A stretch of 64,000 nucleotides of DNA from Rhynchopus sp. YZ270_cl-10. Taxonomy: Eukaryota; Euglenozoa; Diplonemea; Diplonemida; Diplonemidae. Every line of letters starts with the position of its first letter. The stretch's first letter is position 1. Where the stretch lies: contig OZ037907.1 of NCBI GenBank assembly GCA_964035575.1, positions 1,116,001 through 1,180,000 of the forward strand, read 5' to 3'. The position numbers and the translations under genes were made by a program. The notes beneath the pieces were generated by a model. That model did no database searches. It saw nothing but the letters and a program-made list of their open reading frames with translations, and was not told where the DNA came from. Shown one piece after another: positions 9,260-19,623 of the stretch.

Positions 9260-10896
9260 ATGGAGGTGCACTGCTACCAAAAAGCAAGTGGGCGTACTGT
9301 CACCCTCGATATTGGAGGTGACGAGAAGGCAGGCAGCCTCAAGACACGCGTCGCTGAGGAGCTGAGGGTGCCTGTTGTCGAGACCGTGCTGCGCATTGCC
9401 AACGAGACGCCGGCGGACGATACACCACTTTCCGAGCTTTCCCTGGAGAATGGTGATACGGTCACGGTGGAGCGGAGCTTTGCTTTGCTGGAGCCGTTTC
9501 TGAGTGCAACGTCGCTTGGGGACAGGATGTTTGATGAGGCACGCTTGGATAGAAGCTTTGTGCTTGCGGCAGCGAGGTTGGATGGCAGGAACATGAGGGT
9601 GGCGCCTGAGGAGTTCAAAGCGGATGAGGAGATTGCCTTGGCAGCCGTGGCGCAGAATGGGTTCGCCATTGCAGATGTGGCGGAGGAGCTGAGGGGGAAC
9701 CGTGGCGTCGTGTTGGTTGCATCGTTGACGAATCCAAAGCTGCTGGATACGTGCCCATTGTTTGCAGGTGACGCGGAGATAGTGGGAAACGTTGTCTCCA
9801 GGAACGCAGGTGCACTACAGAATGCGTCAGAGGAGCTGCGCAACAACGTGGTAGAATGTGCGAAGTTTGTCGTGCGCACAATGGGTTTCGCCTTCCGTTA
9901 CTGTGGGGAAGTGTGTCGTGGTGATAAGGGGGTGGTGCTCGAGGCAGTGCGTCTGCGTGGGGAGAACCTCCGCCATGCCAGTGCAGCGCTGCAGCAAGAC
10001 CGTGAAGTAGTGATGGCAGCGGTGGGGCACACAGATCAGGACAGTTTGAAGCACGTTGTCCCGCCGGTATGGTAATATTTGCTTTTTGTTTATAATTTGC
10101 AGTGTCAAATAAGGATTGCGCAGGTTGGTCTGGTTTGGTCTTGACACAAAAAAAAGACAACGATTCTTTTTATCCACACTCCGGGGGTTCGATAACCCGC
10201 AGAGTGTTCGTGCGTCCCAGAGGCGTTTGCACTATCAACTTCACTTTTATCCGCCTATATTTTCCACCATTTTTTCCACCATCACCAACCCATTCCATTT
10301 TCCTACAGCTCTCCACCGACATTGACGTTGTTCTCTCTGCACTGCAGAACAACAAGCACAATGCACGTTTTGTCCGCTATAGCGTCGCAGGTGTCAGCAA
10401 ACCGGTTGCACTTGCTGTTGTGACGGCCGCTCCCCAGCTGCTGGGCAGCATACCAGCCCCTATGTGCGACGACAGGGACGTGGTGCGTGCTGCCGTCACT
10501 GCCGATGCGCTTGCACTGAGGTACGCTTCGGATGCTGTGCGTGGCGACACTGCGTTTGTTGCGTCGCTGACGTCCACGTCATGCATGCCACTGCGCTATG
10601 CGGGACCTGCCGTCACCGACAACGTTGCCTTCATGACCGCAGCCCTGACACGCGACAGCACAGCCATCTTCTACGCCGGCACCACAGTACGCTCCGACCC
10701 CTCCTTCTGCCTCGCGGCCGTCCGCCTCCGTGGCAGCAACCTCAGCCTCTGTTCACAGCACATCAGGGAAGACCTCGACATTGTGCGTGCAGCCGTCACA
10801 GCAGACCCAAACGCCATCCGCCACGCGGCAGACAGTGTGCGCTCGCGAGAAGAATTTGCAACTTTGGCATTGTTGACATCCCGCGACAATGCGTAG
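9260..10896 (+). CDS. ubiquitin-like domain plus DUF4116 repeats
   Basis: 464 residues after removal of one intron (10067-10308). Residues 1-72 look like a ubiquitin-fold domain (VTLDIGGDEKAGSLKTRVAEE, then LSLENGDTVTVERS). The rest consists of about nine to ten DUF4116 repeats of 40-50 residues, each with a core such as DREVVMAAV or DVVRAAVTADALALRYAS; the clearest is VRLRGENLRHASAALQQDRE. DUF4116 repeats are helical and expanded in some protists; their biochemical role is unknown. Splicing joins HVVPP to LSTDIDVVLSAL and keeps the repeat pattern, which strongly supports the intron. The start ATG follows CCCTCCCCTGAATC. A protein-protein scaffold, perhaps tied to ubiquitin-like recognition, is a guess. 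Confidence 0.85.
10067..10308 (+). other. intron of the DUF4116 gene containing an HP6 copy
   Basis: 242 bp, CCG|GTATGG to TCCTACAG|CTC, phase 0. The unspliced frame stops within a few bases. An HP6 repeat occupies 10176-10248, in the sense orientation. Confidence 0.85.
10176..10248 (+). repeat. HP6 repeat copy inside intron
   Basis: GGGGGTTCGATAACCC followed by GTGCGTCCCAGAGGCGTTTG and CACTATCAACTTCACTTTT. It lacks the 5' third seen in the full-length copies at 17454 and 22551. Confidence 0.8.
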
Positions 10897-10980
10897 ATGT
10901 GTTTGGGAGTTCTTCTCTCAAATATGCCCTAGTCCTGCAGGGGTATTCGTGAACTTCGTAGGAGGGGGTCCTTCTTTGAC

Positions 10981-11013
10981 GGTGCTGCATCCCAGAGGCG
11001 TTTGCACCAACCT
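10981..11013 (+). repeat. HP6 core with swapped stem
   Basis: GGTGCTGCATCCCAGAGGCG then TTTGCACC. The outer stem is GGTGC/GCACC here, against AGTGC/GCACT in other copies, a compensating change. Confidence 0.6.
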
Positions 11014-11349
11014 CACGTTCAGATGACTAAGGTGAGGATTCGCTGATTTCCTCTAACTTTTTTCTTTTCCAATTTAATGTAGGCATTTGCCTTTTCTCTT
11101 TTCCGTTTTGCATTTTTTGCAGCAAATATGATTGGATCTGTAGGTAACGTCCTTATACTTTCCTTCGATTGGAACGTACATGAAACTTTCCCCCTCCGTA
11201 CGTTCCCTCTTCCGTGTATCGCAAAGCACTGTCTAGCCTAGAGGGAATCTGCCTTACAAGGTAGAATATACACACACTCGCGTTTTATTACTAGCTTACG
11301 CCACCTCCACATGATCTCCCCCCTCCTCCCAGTAACTTTATTTGTTCAC

Positions 11350-11399
11350 ACTTCCTGCCCCCCCCTCCATCACCCTCCACCTCCGCCACCTTCCACCAG
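11350..11399 (+). promoter_or_regulatory. probable trans-splice acceptor region of EGF/lectin-like gene
   Basis: A C/T-rich tract of about 45 bases ends in TTCCACCAG, 13 bases before the preferred ATG at 11413. No upstream exon is recognisable. Confidence 0.45.
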
Positions 11400-11412
11400 A
11401 GCTCATAACCCA

Positions 11413-14400
11413 ATGGCACAACGCATCCTAGCGACGGCGTTGTTGCTGTCCGCAGTGCTTCTGTGCGACACCACTGCGGACCTGCCCCTTGAGCTGTGTG
11501 CACGGACGGGCAACCACAACCTCTGCGTGCTTCTGAAGGGTGCCAACAGCAACACCAACACCACCGCCCTCGCGGACGCACGCACACCTGCATCATGTTT
11601 CTCCGTTGCTGGCTGGCAGCTTGACCAGGACAGTTCGTGCAGCACCTTGTTCACAGTACACAAACCACAACCAGGTATGCTAGAGGCCACCCCTGGGGTG
11701 TGCCTGAGCGTGACCACTACGGGGTTTCGTTTGGAGGCGTGCGATGGGAACAAGGTGGCACAACGCTTCCTTGCAGGGTACCGTGCGTATTATGGTGCAC
11801 CATGCGCTTCGCAGGCGACAGCAAACGGTGTTGCGGAGCAGTGTGCGTGCACTGCCAAGCACACCCCACAGGAGTTAGGGCCACTGACGGTGACGCCACA
11901 CTGCCTCGAGGGCCGTGTGAAGGGCAGCCTGATGGGACGTCTGCTTGCACCCATCAGCTCAGAGAACCTTTGCACAGGACAGCCCATGCCGATGAACACC
12001 TTGCCCGCAGCGAACAAGAACATGGCCTACGTATACTGGGCAGAGGACGCTGCCACCCGGGTCCACATCGAGCTGGTCGACTTCTCCAACGGCGCAGCAA
12101 TCGTCGCCCACATCGCGCTTGAGGACTGCTCCTACAACGGCGGCATTGCCATGGGGAAGGACGGCCGCATCGCAGTGCTCTGTGCTGAGAAGAAGTGGGA
12201 GGCGCATATGGATGTCCTTCTTGTCGAGGTGGCGGCGGACCTGTCTGTGGAGGTGCGTCGTGCGAGCACGCTTCCGCCGTCGTGCTCTCTCTCGAAAACC
12301 GGAACTGACTGCGGAGTGTCTGTGCCGGCGACAGGAGCGGCAGACTTCCGTGTCCTGCAGTACTCCTCGATCCGTGACGAGTACTATGTGTTTTTCAATG
12401 CCGACGTCGACAACGAGCAAAGCAACGACATGTACTCTCCGCTGCGGGGGGACTCCCTGCAACGTACTTGGACAGCGTTTGAGGGGTGCACCGAGCAAGG
12501 CAGCACTGCAACGGGGCGCCTCGCCTACAACGACGCGTCAGATGAGATGGGGCTTCTGTGCTGCTCCGACGGAGGTGCTGCGTGCGCACAGGGCGACACC
12601 AACTGCGATGCGTCCGGAACCTACAAGAACGGTCTCACCTACCACTCTATATTAAACTCTGGGTCGCGCACCAGCTTGGCCCCCATCGTACCGGTGGCTG
12701 GACAAGCCTTGAGTGGCTGGCCTGGGGATGTGCTTCCATGTGACAACGGCTTTGTGGTTGCATGGCACAGTGCAGACGGCCTCAAAGATGAGTACGGCCG
12801 CGAAACAAACGATGTCGGGTTTGCGCGCCTCTCCATGGGTGGGGATGTCATTGTCAAGAAATGGATTTCGAAGACGGCAGACCGCCGTGAGCGCAGCGTC
12901 AAGCTTGCAAGGCTTGGCACTGGCTGCGACCGTTTCCTCTTTGGCTGGGGGGAGATGGGTGCGAGTGATGTGTACCCCACACGGTACCTGACTGTGGAGC
13001 TGGACAAGGATGGAAACAAACTGACTGAGGTGCTGGACGTGACGTCTGTCACAATGTGGCACGAGGACAGCCAGTGGGCAACACTTGGCAGCGGCGATGT
13101 TGCATGGACACACACCTGGAAGCGCAATGACGACGGCACACCCAACTCCGTCGGCACCACCACGTACGGAGCCCCCACTGCCCCAACCTGCACCCTTGGC
13201 GGTGGCGGCTACGGGTTCTCCACTGCAGATAACGTTCCTGGCACCGGCTTCCACACCAACGAAGCCTTCACCACATTCTACAAGGCAGGCCATGCAGCAC
13301 CGCTCCCGCCGCAAACAGACGAATGCCTTGCCAACCCGTGCAGTGCAGACCAGACGTGTACAGACGTCTCCACCTCCACCCCCAACGACTTCACCTGCAC
13401 ATGCACAGCAAACACCTCCATCTCCGCCATCGGTGCCCCTGCAGTCTGCCTCGACTCCTTCGATGAGTGTGCATCCACGCCATGCGGGGCGGGACAGCTC
13501 TGTCATGACCCCGACACTACGAACCCTCCTTCACGCGACTTCACCTGCACATGCACCAAAGGGAACACCACCGTCACCGGCGGACGTGCCATCTGCACAA
13601 CAAATGAATGCGACTCGCGGCCCTGCGGACCTGAACAGACCTGTTCTGATGCGGACGAATCCACCCACTCAGATTTCACCTGCACATGCGACAAGAACAC
13701 CTCCCTGAGCCGCGTTGCCTCTCGCGCATCGTGCCCTCACGATGAATGCACGGAGAACCCATGCTGGGTGGGACAGACCTGCCACGACGCACATCCTTTG
13801 TCCGACAGCCTGGGCGACTTTGTGTGCACATGCCCCCTCTACGGTGAGGAGGCCACCGGACGCAGTGCGGTGTGCAAGGAGGCAAGCACGGCACCCATCC
13901 CCACCACACCCCTGCCTACCACGCAGATTCCTGCAACCCCACACCCCGAGACGCCTCTCCCAGAGACCGACACACCAGAAGAGAACACCACCACCGCATC
14001 TCTCCCCGAACCCCCTGCCACGGTTCTTGCAACAGGCCCCTACGACGTGAACCTCTATGCCTACAGACGCGCTGTCTCCAACGGCACCGACACACCCGAG
14101 TCCACATTCAACGTTACCGTCTCCCCACACAGCCACGGGGACGTTCTGCTGACGACAGTCTTTCATGGAGCACACCCTGCCAGGTCCGCATCACGATTGG
14201 AAGAGTTGATCAGAGATCACGACGGTGCCATGTACGATATGGGGGTACGTGCGTTGCCGGAGGAGGAGGTTGAGGAAAGTAGTAGTAGCGGTGGTGGTGG
14301 TGGTGGTGGTGGTGGTGTACCAGTGTGGGTGTGGGCCATGCTGGGGGTAGCTGTGGCAGCATGTGTCGGGATGGGTGTCGTGCTTGGAGCCCGTCAAATG

Positions 14401-14556
14401 CGGACGGGAAACAACCTGAGTGACACAGTCTTCATCGAACCCAACCACACCCAGAACCTCGAGCTCACCGACATAATAACTGAAACCGAGATACCATCTG
14501 AAATTGAAAAGGCAGAAAAAGGTGGCCCATCCTCAGCAGCCTACACTTCGCTGTAG
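11413..14556 (+). CDS. secreted/type I membrane protein with lectin-like N-terminus and four EGF-like repeats
   Basis: 1047 residues from the ATG at 11413, chosen because it begins a clear signal peptide (MAQRILATALLLSAVLL); the open frame to 11311 translates the pyrimidine tract. After the signal, a Cys-containing region resembles a ricin-B-like lectin unit (GVCLSVTTTGFRLEACDG). A large domain to about residue 630 looks beta-rich. Four EGF-like modules of six cysteines follow (residues about 636-822), each opening with DEC or NEC and containing FTCTC or FVCTC. Next come a T/P stalk, a Gly run and one transmembrane helix (about 969-995, VWVWAMLGVAVAACVGMGVV), leaving a cytoplasmic tail of about 50 residues. 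The plan is that of a cell-surface adhesion or recognition protein. The ligand is unknown, and the lectin-like call is tentative. Confidence 0.85.
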   Translation: MAQRILATALLLSAVLLCDTTADLPLELCARTGNHNLCVLLKGANSNTNTTALADARTPASCFSVAGWQLDQDSSCSTLFTVHKPQPGMLEATPGVCLSVTTTGFRLEACDGNKVAQRFLAGYRAYYGAPCASQATANGVAEQCACTAKHTPQELGPLTVTPHCLEGRVKGSLMGRLLAPISSENLCTGQPMPMNTLPAANKNMAYVYWAEDAATRVHIELVDFSNGAAIVAHIALEDCSYNGGIAMGKDGRIAVLCAEKKWEAHMDVLLVEVAADLSVEVRRASTLPPSCSLSKTGTDCGVSVPATGAADFRVLQYSSIRDEYYVFFNADVDNEQSNDMYSPLRGDSLQRTWTAFEGCTEQGSTATGRLAYNDASDEMGLLCCSDGGAACAQGDTNCDASGTYKNGLTYHSILNSGSRTSLAPIVPVAGQALSGWPGDVLPCDNGFVVAWHSADGLKDEYGRETNDVGFARLSMGGDVIVKKWISKTADRRERSVKLARLGTGCDRFLFGWGEMGASDVYPTRYLTVELDKDGNKLTEVLDVTSVTMWHEDSQWATLGSGDVAWTHTWKRNDDGTPNSVGTTTYGAPTAPTCTLGGGGYGFSTADNVPGTGFHTNEAFTTFYKAGHAAPLPPQTDECLANPCSADQTCTDVSTSTPNDFTCTCTANTSISAIGAPAVCLDSFDECASTPCGAGQLCHDPDTTNPPSRDFTCTCTKGNTTVTGGRAICTTNECDSRPCGPEQTCSDADESTHSDFTCTCDKNTSLSRVASRASCPHDECTENPCWVGQTCHDAHPLSDSLGDFVCTCPLYGEEATGRSAVCKEASTAPIPTTPLPTTQIPATPHPETPLPETDTPEENTTTASLPEPPATVLATGPYDVNLYAYRRAVSNGTDTPESTFNVTVSPHSHGDVLLTTVFHGAHPARSASRLEELIRDHDGAMYDMGVRALPEEEVEESSSSGGGGGGGGGVPVWVWAMLGVAVAACVGMGVVLGARQMRTGNNLSDTVFIEPNHTQNLELTDIITETEIPSEIEKAEKGGPSSAAYTSL

Positions 14557-15133
14557 GGGATGTGTGTGTGTGGTGAGGGGTGGGGGGAAAAATAATCTAA
14601 CTTTCCCCCCGGAATATAGCGGAAGAACGCGGGGGTGGGGTAGAAGTCTATGAAAAAAAGAGGTGTAGTTTACCTCAAGAAATGGGGTCAATAATGGGTT
14701 CTAGTTATAATATCTTTCCGTTCTGTGTTTTTTTTTTCTCTCTTTTTTATTAAAGGGACCTATCAATCAACGGTACATTGCTGTTGTTATCCCGATTGTC
14801 TGTTACGTGCTTTTTTTGGTTGATACACTTATTTCTCCTTTTCTTCCCGTAAAGAAACACAACAAAAAATGCTGGAACAAATAGAAAAAAGAAGAAATCA
14901 GAAGAAAAAGAAAAATTATCGCAGAGATATTTGCGCCGCGTGTTTTTTTTTTTGCTTTTTTTGTTTCCGCCATATTTTTTTTCCCCCTTTTATAACTTGA
15001 AGCACAGTGGTTTTGTCGCTCGCCGTCCCTCTTCACCCCATCCTCCCTATTCATGAGATCTGCACTTTCCAAAGCCAAGGTTTTCAAAGGAAGGAGAAAT
15101 GTGTGAGGTTTTTACCCTCCCTTTTTTTGCTGT

Positions 15134-15193
15134 GCGATAACGAATGTGATGAAGGTGACTAAGCACGAGAGGCTTGGGGTCATCTATATAAAC
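15134..15193 (+). repeat. HP1 repeat copy with leader
   Basis: Leader GCGATAACGAATGTGAT, then GGTGACTAAGC, loop ACGAGAG, GCTTGGGGTCATC and TATATAAAC. The same leader precedes the copies at 31554 and 40636. Confidence 0.75.
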
Positions 15194-15427
15194 GCTGTTA
15201 TTATTATTTTTTTTTGCTTTTTTTGTGATGTAGTCATCCTTTGTTGTCTCCTTGGGGATTGAAGAATAAGGAAAAAGGGACGTGGATTGGCCGTTCGCGG
15301 GGGTACACGTTGTCAAAGTTTTCGAAAAAGGAAAAAGGTAAATAGAAAAAGGAAAAAGGCACCGAAAAAAAAAAAGAAAAAAAGAAAAGAAAATCAGTTG
15401 CGTAAACAGCGTTTAGTATTATAATTG

Positions 15428-15486
15428 TAGAGTGGAGCTCATCCTCAGGTGGGTTAACACTCATACAAACCAAGTTTTTTCAAAAC
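15428..15486 (+). repeat. HP3 repeat copy
   Basis: TAGAGTGGAGCTCATCCTCA, then GTTAACACTCATACAAACC and an AAGTTTTTTCAAAA end. AGTG at the start can pair with CACT. Confidence 0.7.
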
Positions 15487-15863
15487 AAAAAATGAAGCCG
15501 AACACAGTAGTGCTGTTACCCAACAAGGACGACTCCTACTGTTTTTTTGCAATCAAACGAAAAAAAAGGGACAAAAAAAAATGTCAAGAAAAAATGGAAG
15601 AAAAAACTGTTATAAATATACCCTCTCTATATAGCCCCAGACCTACCTCCCCCCGTTCTTCCTCTTAACTTCCAAAGTTACTACAATGAAATACAATACA
15701 CAACAGAGTAGCAAAAAAGAAAACAAACAAACTTTCATACCCCCGTTCTTAGAGTGTTTCCTTTGGTATGTGTGCGCTGAGTGCATATGCATCTCTTAAC
15801 ATTTCTTTGAAGGTGGACTAGACACACGTGGCTTAGATTCATCTTATTTATATTTTTTCTTTC

Positions 15864-15905
15864 AAGGTGACTGAGCACGAGAGGCTTAGGATCATCTTAT
15901 AAATA
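15864..15905 (+). repeat. HP1 repeat copy
   Basis: AAGGTGACTGAGCACGAGAG followed by GCTTAGGATCATCTTATAAA. It has one stem change (CTGAGC) relative to the common form. Confidence 0.75.
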
Positions 15906-15924
15906 TTTTGTTTTTTTTGGAGTA

Positions 15925-15970
15925 GCAGTGCCTGCGTCCCAGAGGCGTCTGCACTATCAACTTCACTTTT
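15925..15970 (+). repeat. HP6 3' half
   Basis: CAGTGCCTGCGTCCCAGAGG then CGTCTGCACTATCAACTTC and ACTTTT. The outer stem is AGTGC/GCACT. Confidence 0.75.
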
Positions 15971-16047
15971 TGATAAATTGTTGGAGTTGCCTCGGTTGTG
16001 TTGCCAACAGTTTGTGCAATCTCACCACTTTTTTCCATTATTATTGT

Positions 16048-16090
16048 GGTGACTAAGCACGAGAGGCTTAGGGTCATCTTATAAACTTTT
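16048..16090 (+). repeat. HP1 repeat copy
   Basis: This is the consensus-like form: GGTGACTAAGC, loop ACGAGAG, GCTTAGGGTCATC, TTATAAACTTTTC. Confidence 0.8.
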
Positions 16091-16223
16091 CTTATTGTGC
16101 TTGCATCCGCCGATATACGGTGAGGCGTTTTGCACTTCCAACTTTCTCTTTTGTTTTCCTTTTATTTTGTTATTCCTTTCTGTTCAGTAGTCCATAATAA
16201 AAAAAGCACCGTTACACCGTTTT

Positions 16224-16260
16224 GTATAGCGGAGTGCAATACAACCAAAGTTTTCAAAAA
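16224..16260 (+). repeat. HP3 repeat, shortened
   Basis: TATAGCGGAGTGCAATACAA then CCAAAGTTTTCAAAA. The middle GCTCATCC part is missing. Confidence 0.5.
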
Positions 16261-16290
16261 AAATTTTTTTCTTTTTCCCTTTCAAATGAT

Positions 16291-16324
16291 CAAGGTGACT
16301 TAGCACGAGAGGCTTCGGGTCACC
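16291..16324 (+). repeat. HP1 repeat copy, tail diverged
   Basis: CAAGGTGACTTAGCACGAGA then GGCTTCGGGTCACC. The TTATAAAC tail is absent. Confidence 0.65.
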
Positions 16325-16553
16325 CCTTTCCAACAACCTTTGTGTACCTATTTCAAAAAAGCCTTCCTCTCCTCTCTCAGACTCATCTTACCCCTTTTCC
16401 CCTGCCTCTCTCCCTCAGCCTAGTCCTGTTGTCCCTCCCTTCTGTTTCGCAGAAGCTTTTGGGTGTGATTTTCCCCCTCTTTTCTTTTTATTGTGTTTGC
16501 ATCAGAGTTTTGCCCTTCAAAAGAAACTTTTTTTTTTTTTTTTTGTGATGAGG

Positions 16554-16601
16554 ATCAGTCGGAGGTGTGCCTGCATCAAACAACTACCATTTTCTTCTCC
16601 A
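16554..16601 (+). repeat. HP5 repeat, 5' truncated
   Basis: GATCAGTCGGAGGTGTGCCT then GCATCAAACAACTACC. It matches the 3' part of the HP5 copies at 39655 and 60384. Confidence 0.6.
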
Positions 16602-17453
16602 AATTGTCGAATTTTTACGCTGTAATCTCATTCTAGGAATGTTTTTTTTGTGGTACCTGTGAGGCCCACCACTCTCCTAAGATATTATTTTCTTTGTACT
16701 GCCCCTATTCACGCTGCGCGGGACAAGCCATTATTTTTTTTCTCTTTTTGACGCACACTACGTGAGGAAAGTAGTGGAAAGTGAAAAGTATCACACACAC
16801 ACACCGTTCACCCAACTTGCTCCACAGCACCCCCTACGAGGTGCGGTACTGTGTATGTGTGGAAAGCGGTCAACGCAATCAAAACTAAGAAGGTGGGGGG
16901 GGCGGTAAATGACACTTTTATCGTTCTTCTGTTTGTTGGCTGCTTTTGCTTTTCATCAGGGGCTGGCATCGATAGGGTAGGTTCCATGCATCGATACCAC
17001 TTCTCTTTTGTGGTTACCCCACCCCCACCTCCTTGGGGAAGCTGTGCACTGTGAGGCACATTTCTTCAAAAGTTCTTTTGTCTTTTTTTTTTTTTTTTGT
17101 TTTTTTTGTTTTTTTTGTTCAAATGAATTTGCCCTGCTACCCGGGTGTGATGCCACCGCATCTACACACCAAGCCTTTTCCTTGATATGCACTTTCACAT
17201 GAGGCACATCATCGATCATAAGGTGTCTTAGTTTATTCTTAAGAAAGTCTAAGACGCTATTCTTGGTTTTGGTCAAGACCGAACACATCTGACATTAATG
17301 TCAATGTTATGGTCAACCCGTCCTTGTTTACTTGAGCAGTGTACAGAACCTGTCATTTGTCAGGAGATTCGTACAAAGCTGCGAAAAAAACGATGCCCTT
17401 TTTTGCCAGGGTGCTTTTCTTGAGTCTTTAAAATGTGTTTATGTTCTTCAGGA

Positions 17454-17592
17454 TGGGGGAAAATGATTGTGTGCCTGCTTACAGTTTCCCTGTTTAGCAA
17501 CTCCTAAGTACAACACTGCGGGGGTTCGATAACCCACAGAGTGTCAGTGCCTGCTGTCCCGGAGGCGTTTTGCACTATCAACTTCACTTTTC
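17454..17592 (+). repeat. HP6 repeat, full-length form
   Basis: About 139 bp: a 5' part with TGTGCCTGCTTACAGTTTCC and AGCAACTCC, the GGGGTTCGATAACCC hairpin (which contains a GGTTCGA match to the RNA polymerase III B box), and then the AGTGC...GCACT hairpin and ATCAACTTCACTTTT end. It could be SINE-like. No A-rich tail or target duplication is obvious. Confidence 0.7.
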
Positions 17593-17798
17593 TTGTGGTC
17601 GCATAAAAAAATGCTAAACGAAAATACCCCCCCTTAGATTATTTAAATACCGTTTTTGGCTTTTTACGGCACAATTGTTGCAGCAATTTGCAGAGGGAAA
17701 AAATACATCTTTTTTTTTTTAAATTGGTTTTGTACAGAGTTTTGTCGATTTCTTCTTCCGACCCTTTTTATTATTTCGCCCTTTTATTGGGATGATTA

Positions 17799-17835
17799 GG
17801 GTGAACTAAGCACAGAGAAGCTTAGAGTCATCTGA
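17799..17835 (+). repeat. HP1 repeat copy, diverged
   Basis: GGGTGAACTAAGCACAGAGA then AGCTTAGAGTCATCTGACC. The AAGC/GCTT stem is kept while the loop has changed. Confidence 0.65.
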
Positions 17836-17866
17836 CCATTTTTATTTCATTTTATTTTTTATTTTT

Positions 17867-17910
17867 GATGAGTGCGCGCGAGAGAGGCTCATTCATCGTT
17901 CCAGTTTTCC
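17867..17910 (+). repeat. HP2 repeat copy
   Basis: GATGAGTGCGCGCGAGAGAG then GCTCATTCATCGTTCCAG. The stem is ATGAG/CTCAT, a different sequence from other HP2 copies but still paired. Confidence 0.6.
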
Positions 17911-17951
17911 ATTTTAAATTTCAATTTTAGGTGAAAAGCTGGCTGAATTTT

Positions 17952-19516
17952 CAACTTACCTTCCTTCACCCCCCTGTAAGGGCAACCGTAGGTGAAGTAA
18001 GGTATAGTATTGAAATCGATGTGGGGGGGGGAGTAAAGGGTCAATTTTACAAAACCAGATTTTGAGGAAAATTTTAGCCGAAAATGGGCCCCACGTATAA
18101 GGAACCGGGCTCATATTTCTCAAAATTTAAGTGGTCAAAAAATTGTCCAATTTTTGAGATTGACCCCACCACTGCACGGGCGGAGCCCAAAAATGCAAAT
18201 AAGGACTCTTTTTCAACTTACCTTCCTTCACCCCCCTGTAAGGGCAACCGTAGGTGAAGTAAGGTATAGTATTGAAATCGATGTGGGGGGGGAGTAAAGG
18301 GTCAATTTTACAACACCAGATTTTGAGGAAAATTTTAGCCGAAAATGGGCCCCACGTATAAGCAACCGGGCTCATATTTCTCAAAATTTAAGTGGTCAAA
18401 AAATTGTCCAATTTTCGAGATTGACCCCACCACTGCACGGGCGGAGCCCAAAAATGCAAATAAGGACCCTTTTTTCAACTTACCTTCCTTCACCCCCCTG
18501 TAAGGGCAACCGTAGGTGAAGTAAGGTATAGTATTGAAATCGATGTGGGGGGGGAGTAAAGGGTCAATTTTACAAAACCAGATTTTGAGGAAAATTTTAG
18601 CCGAAAATGGGCCCCACGTATAAGCAACCGGGCTCATATTTCTCAAAATTTAAGTGGTCAAAAAATTGTCCAATTTTTGAGATTGACCCCACCACTGCAC
18701 GGGCGGAGCCCAAAAATGCAAATAAGGACTCTTTTTCAACTTACCTTCCTTCACCCCCCTGTAAGGGCAACCGTAGGTGAAGTAAGGTATAGTATTGAAA
18801 TCGATGTGGGGGGGGAGTAAAGGGTCAATTTTACAAAACCAGATTTTGAGGAAAATTTTAGCCGAAAATGGGCCCCACGTATAAGGAACCGGGCTCATAT
18901 TTCTCAAAATTTAAGTGGTCAAAAAATTGTCCAATTTTTGAGATTGACCCCACCACTGCACGGGCGGAGCCCAAAAATGCAAATAAGGACTCTTTTCAAC
19001 TTACCTTCCTTCACCCCCCTGTAAGGGCAACCGTAGGTGAAGTAAGGTATAGTATTGAAATCGATGTGGGGGGGGAGTAAAGGGTCAATTTTACAAAACC
19101 AGATTTTGAGGAAAATTTTAGCCGAAAATGGGCCCCACGTATAAGGAACCGGGCTCATATTTCTCAAAATTTAAGTGGTCAAAAAATTGTCCAATTTTTG
19201 AGATTGACCCCACCACTGCACGGGCGGAGCCCAAAAATGCAAATAAGGACTCTTTTCAACTTACCTTCCTTCACCCCCCTGTAAGGGCAACCGTAGGTGA
19301 AGTAAGGTATAGTATTGAAATCGATGTGGGGGGGGAGTAAAGGGTCAATTTTACAAAACCAGATTTTGAGGAAAATTTTAGCCGAAAATGGGCCCCACGT
19401 ATAAGGAACCGGGCTCATATTTCTCAAAATTTAAGTGGTCAAAAAATTGTCCAATTTTTGAGATTGACCCCACCACTGCACGGGCGGAGCCCAAAAATGC
19501 AAATAAGGACTCTTTT
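17952..19516 (+). repeat. 260-bp satellite, six tandem copies
   Basis: Units start at 17952, 18214, 18476, 18737, 18997 and 19257 (spacings 262, 262, 261, 260, 260). They are almost identical; differences are mainly single bases and T-run lengths. Each unit opens with a strong stem in which ACCTTCCTTCACC pairs with GGTGAAGTAAGGT (one mismatch), followed by a GGGGGGG run. Open frames of 70-103 codons on both strands recur only because the unit recurs. The high identity indicates recent amplification or homogenisation. Confidence 0.95.
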
Positions 19517-19623
19517 TAATTTGTTCTCTTGAAATGTGTAATTTCATGTTTTCGCGAAAAATATAACAACTGATCCTACAAGGGTTGAAGGAAGGTGGTT
19601 GAAAACAACAATAACAACACGGA
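19517..19623 (+). repeat. satellite-flanking segment, duplicated at 23213-23321
   Basis: About 107 bp directly after the satellite array, beginning TAATTTGTTCTCTTGAAATG and containing the palindrome TTTTCGCGAAAA. The second array has the same segment at the same place, so array plus flank move or duplicate together. Confidence 0.8.

Larger units (their letters stand above)
10897..11412. other. spacer with a partial HP6 copy
   Basis: No gene is visible. An HP6 hairpin core lies at 10981-11013, and a pyrimidine tract precedes the next gene. The middle is plain AT-rich sequence. Confidence 0.45.
14557..17951. other. repeat-rich spacer without convincing genes
   Basis: AT-rich with many T and A runs. 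It holds HP1 copies (15134, 15864, 16048, 16291, 17799), HP3 copies (15428, 16224), HP5 (16554), HP6 copies (15925, 17454) and HP2 (17867). Open frames in it are low-complexity. Confidence 0.5.

Noticed and set aside
10067-10308. HP elements as introners that create introns
   Set aside because: The repeats lie well inside the introns and do not supply the splice sites. Other introns lack them.
17454-17592. A tRNA gene at the GGTTCGATAACC motif
   Set aside because: No acceptor stem, D arm or anticodon arm can be formed. The motif is part of a dispersed repeat.
18127-19427. Repeated 70-103 codon frames on both strands of the 260-bp satellite
   Set aside because: They are identical only because the satellite units are. 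They lack starts in sensible context and occur in both directions.
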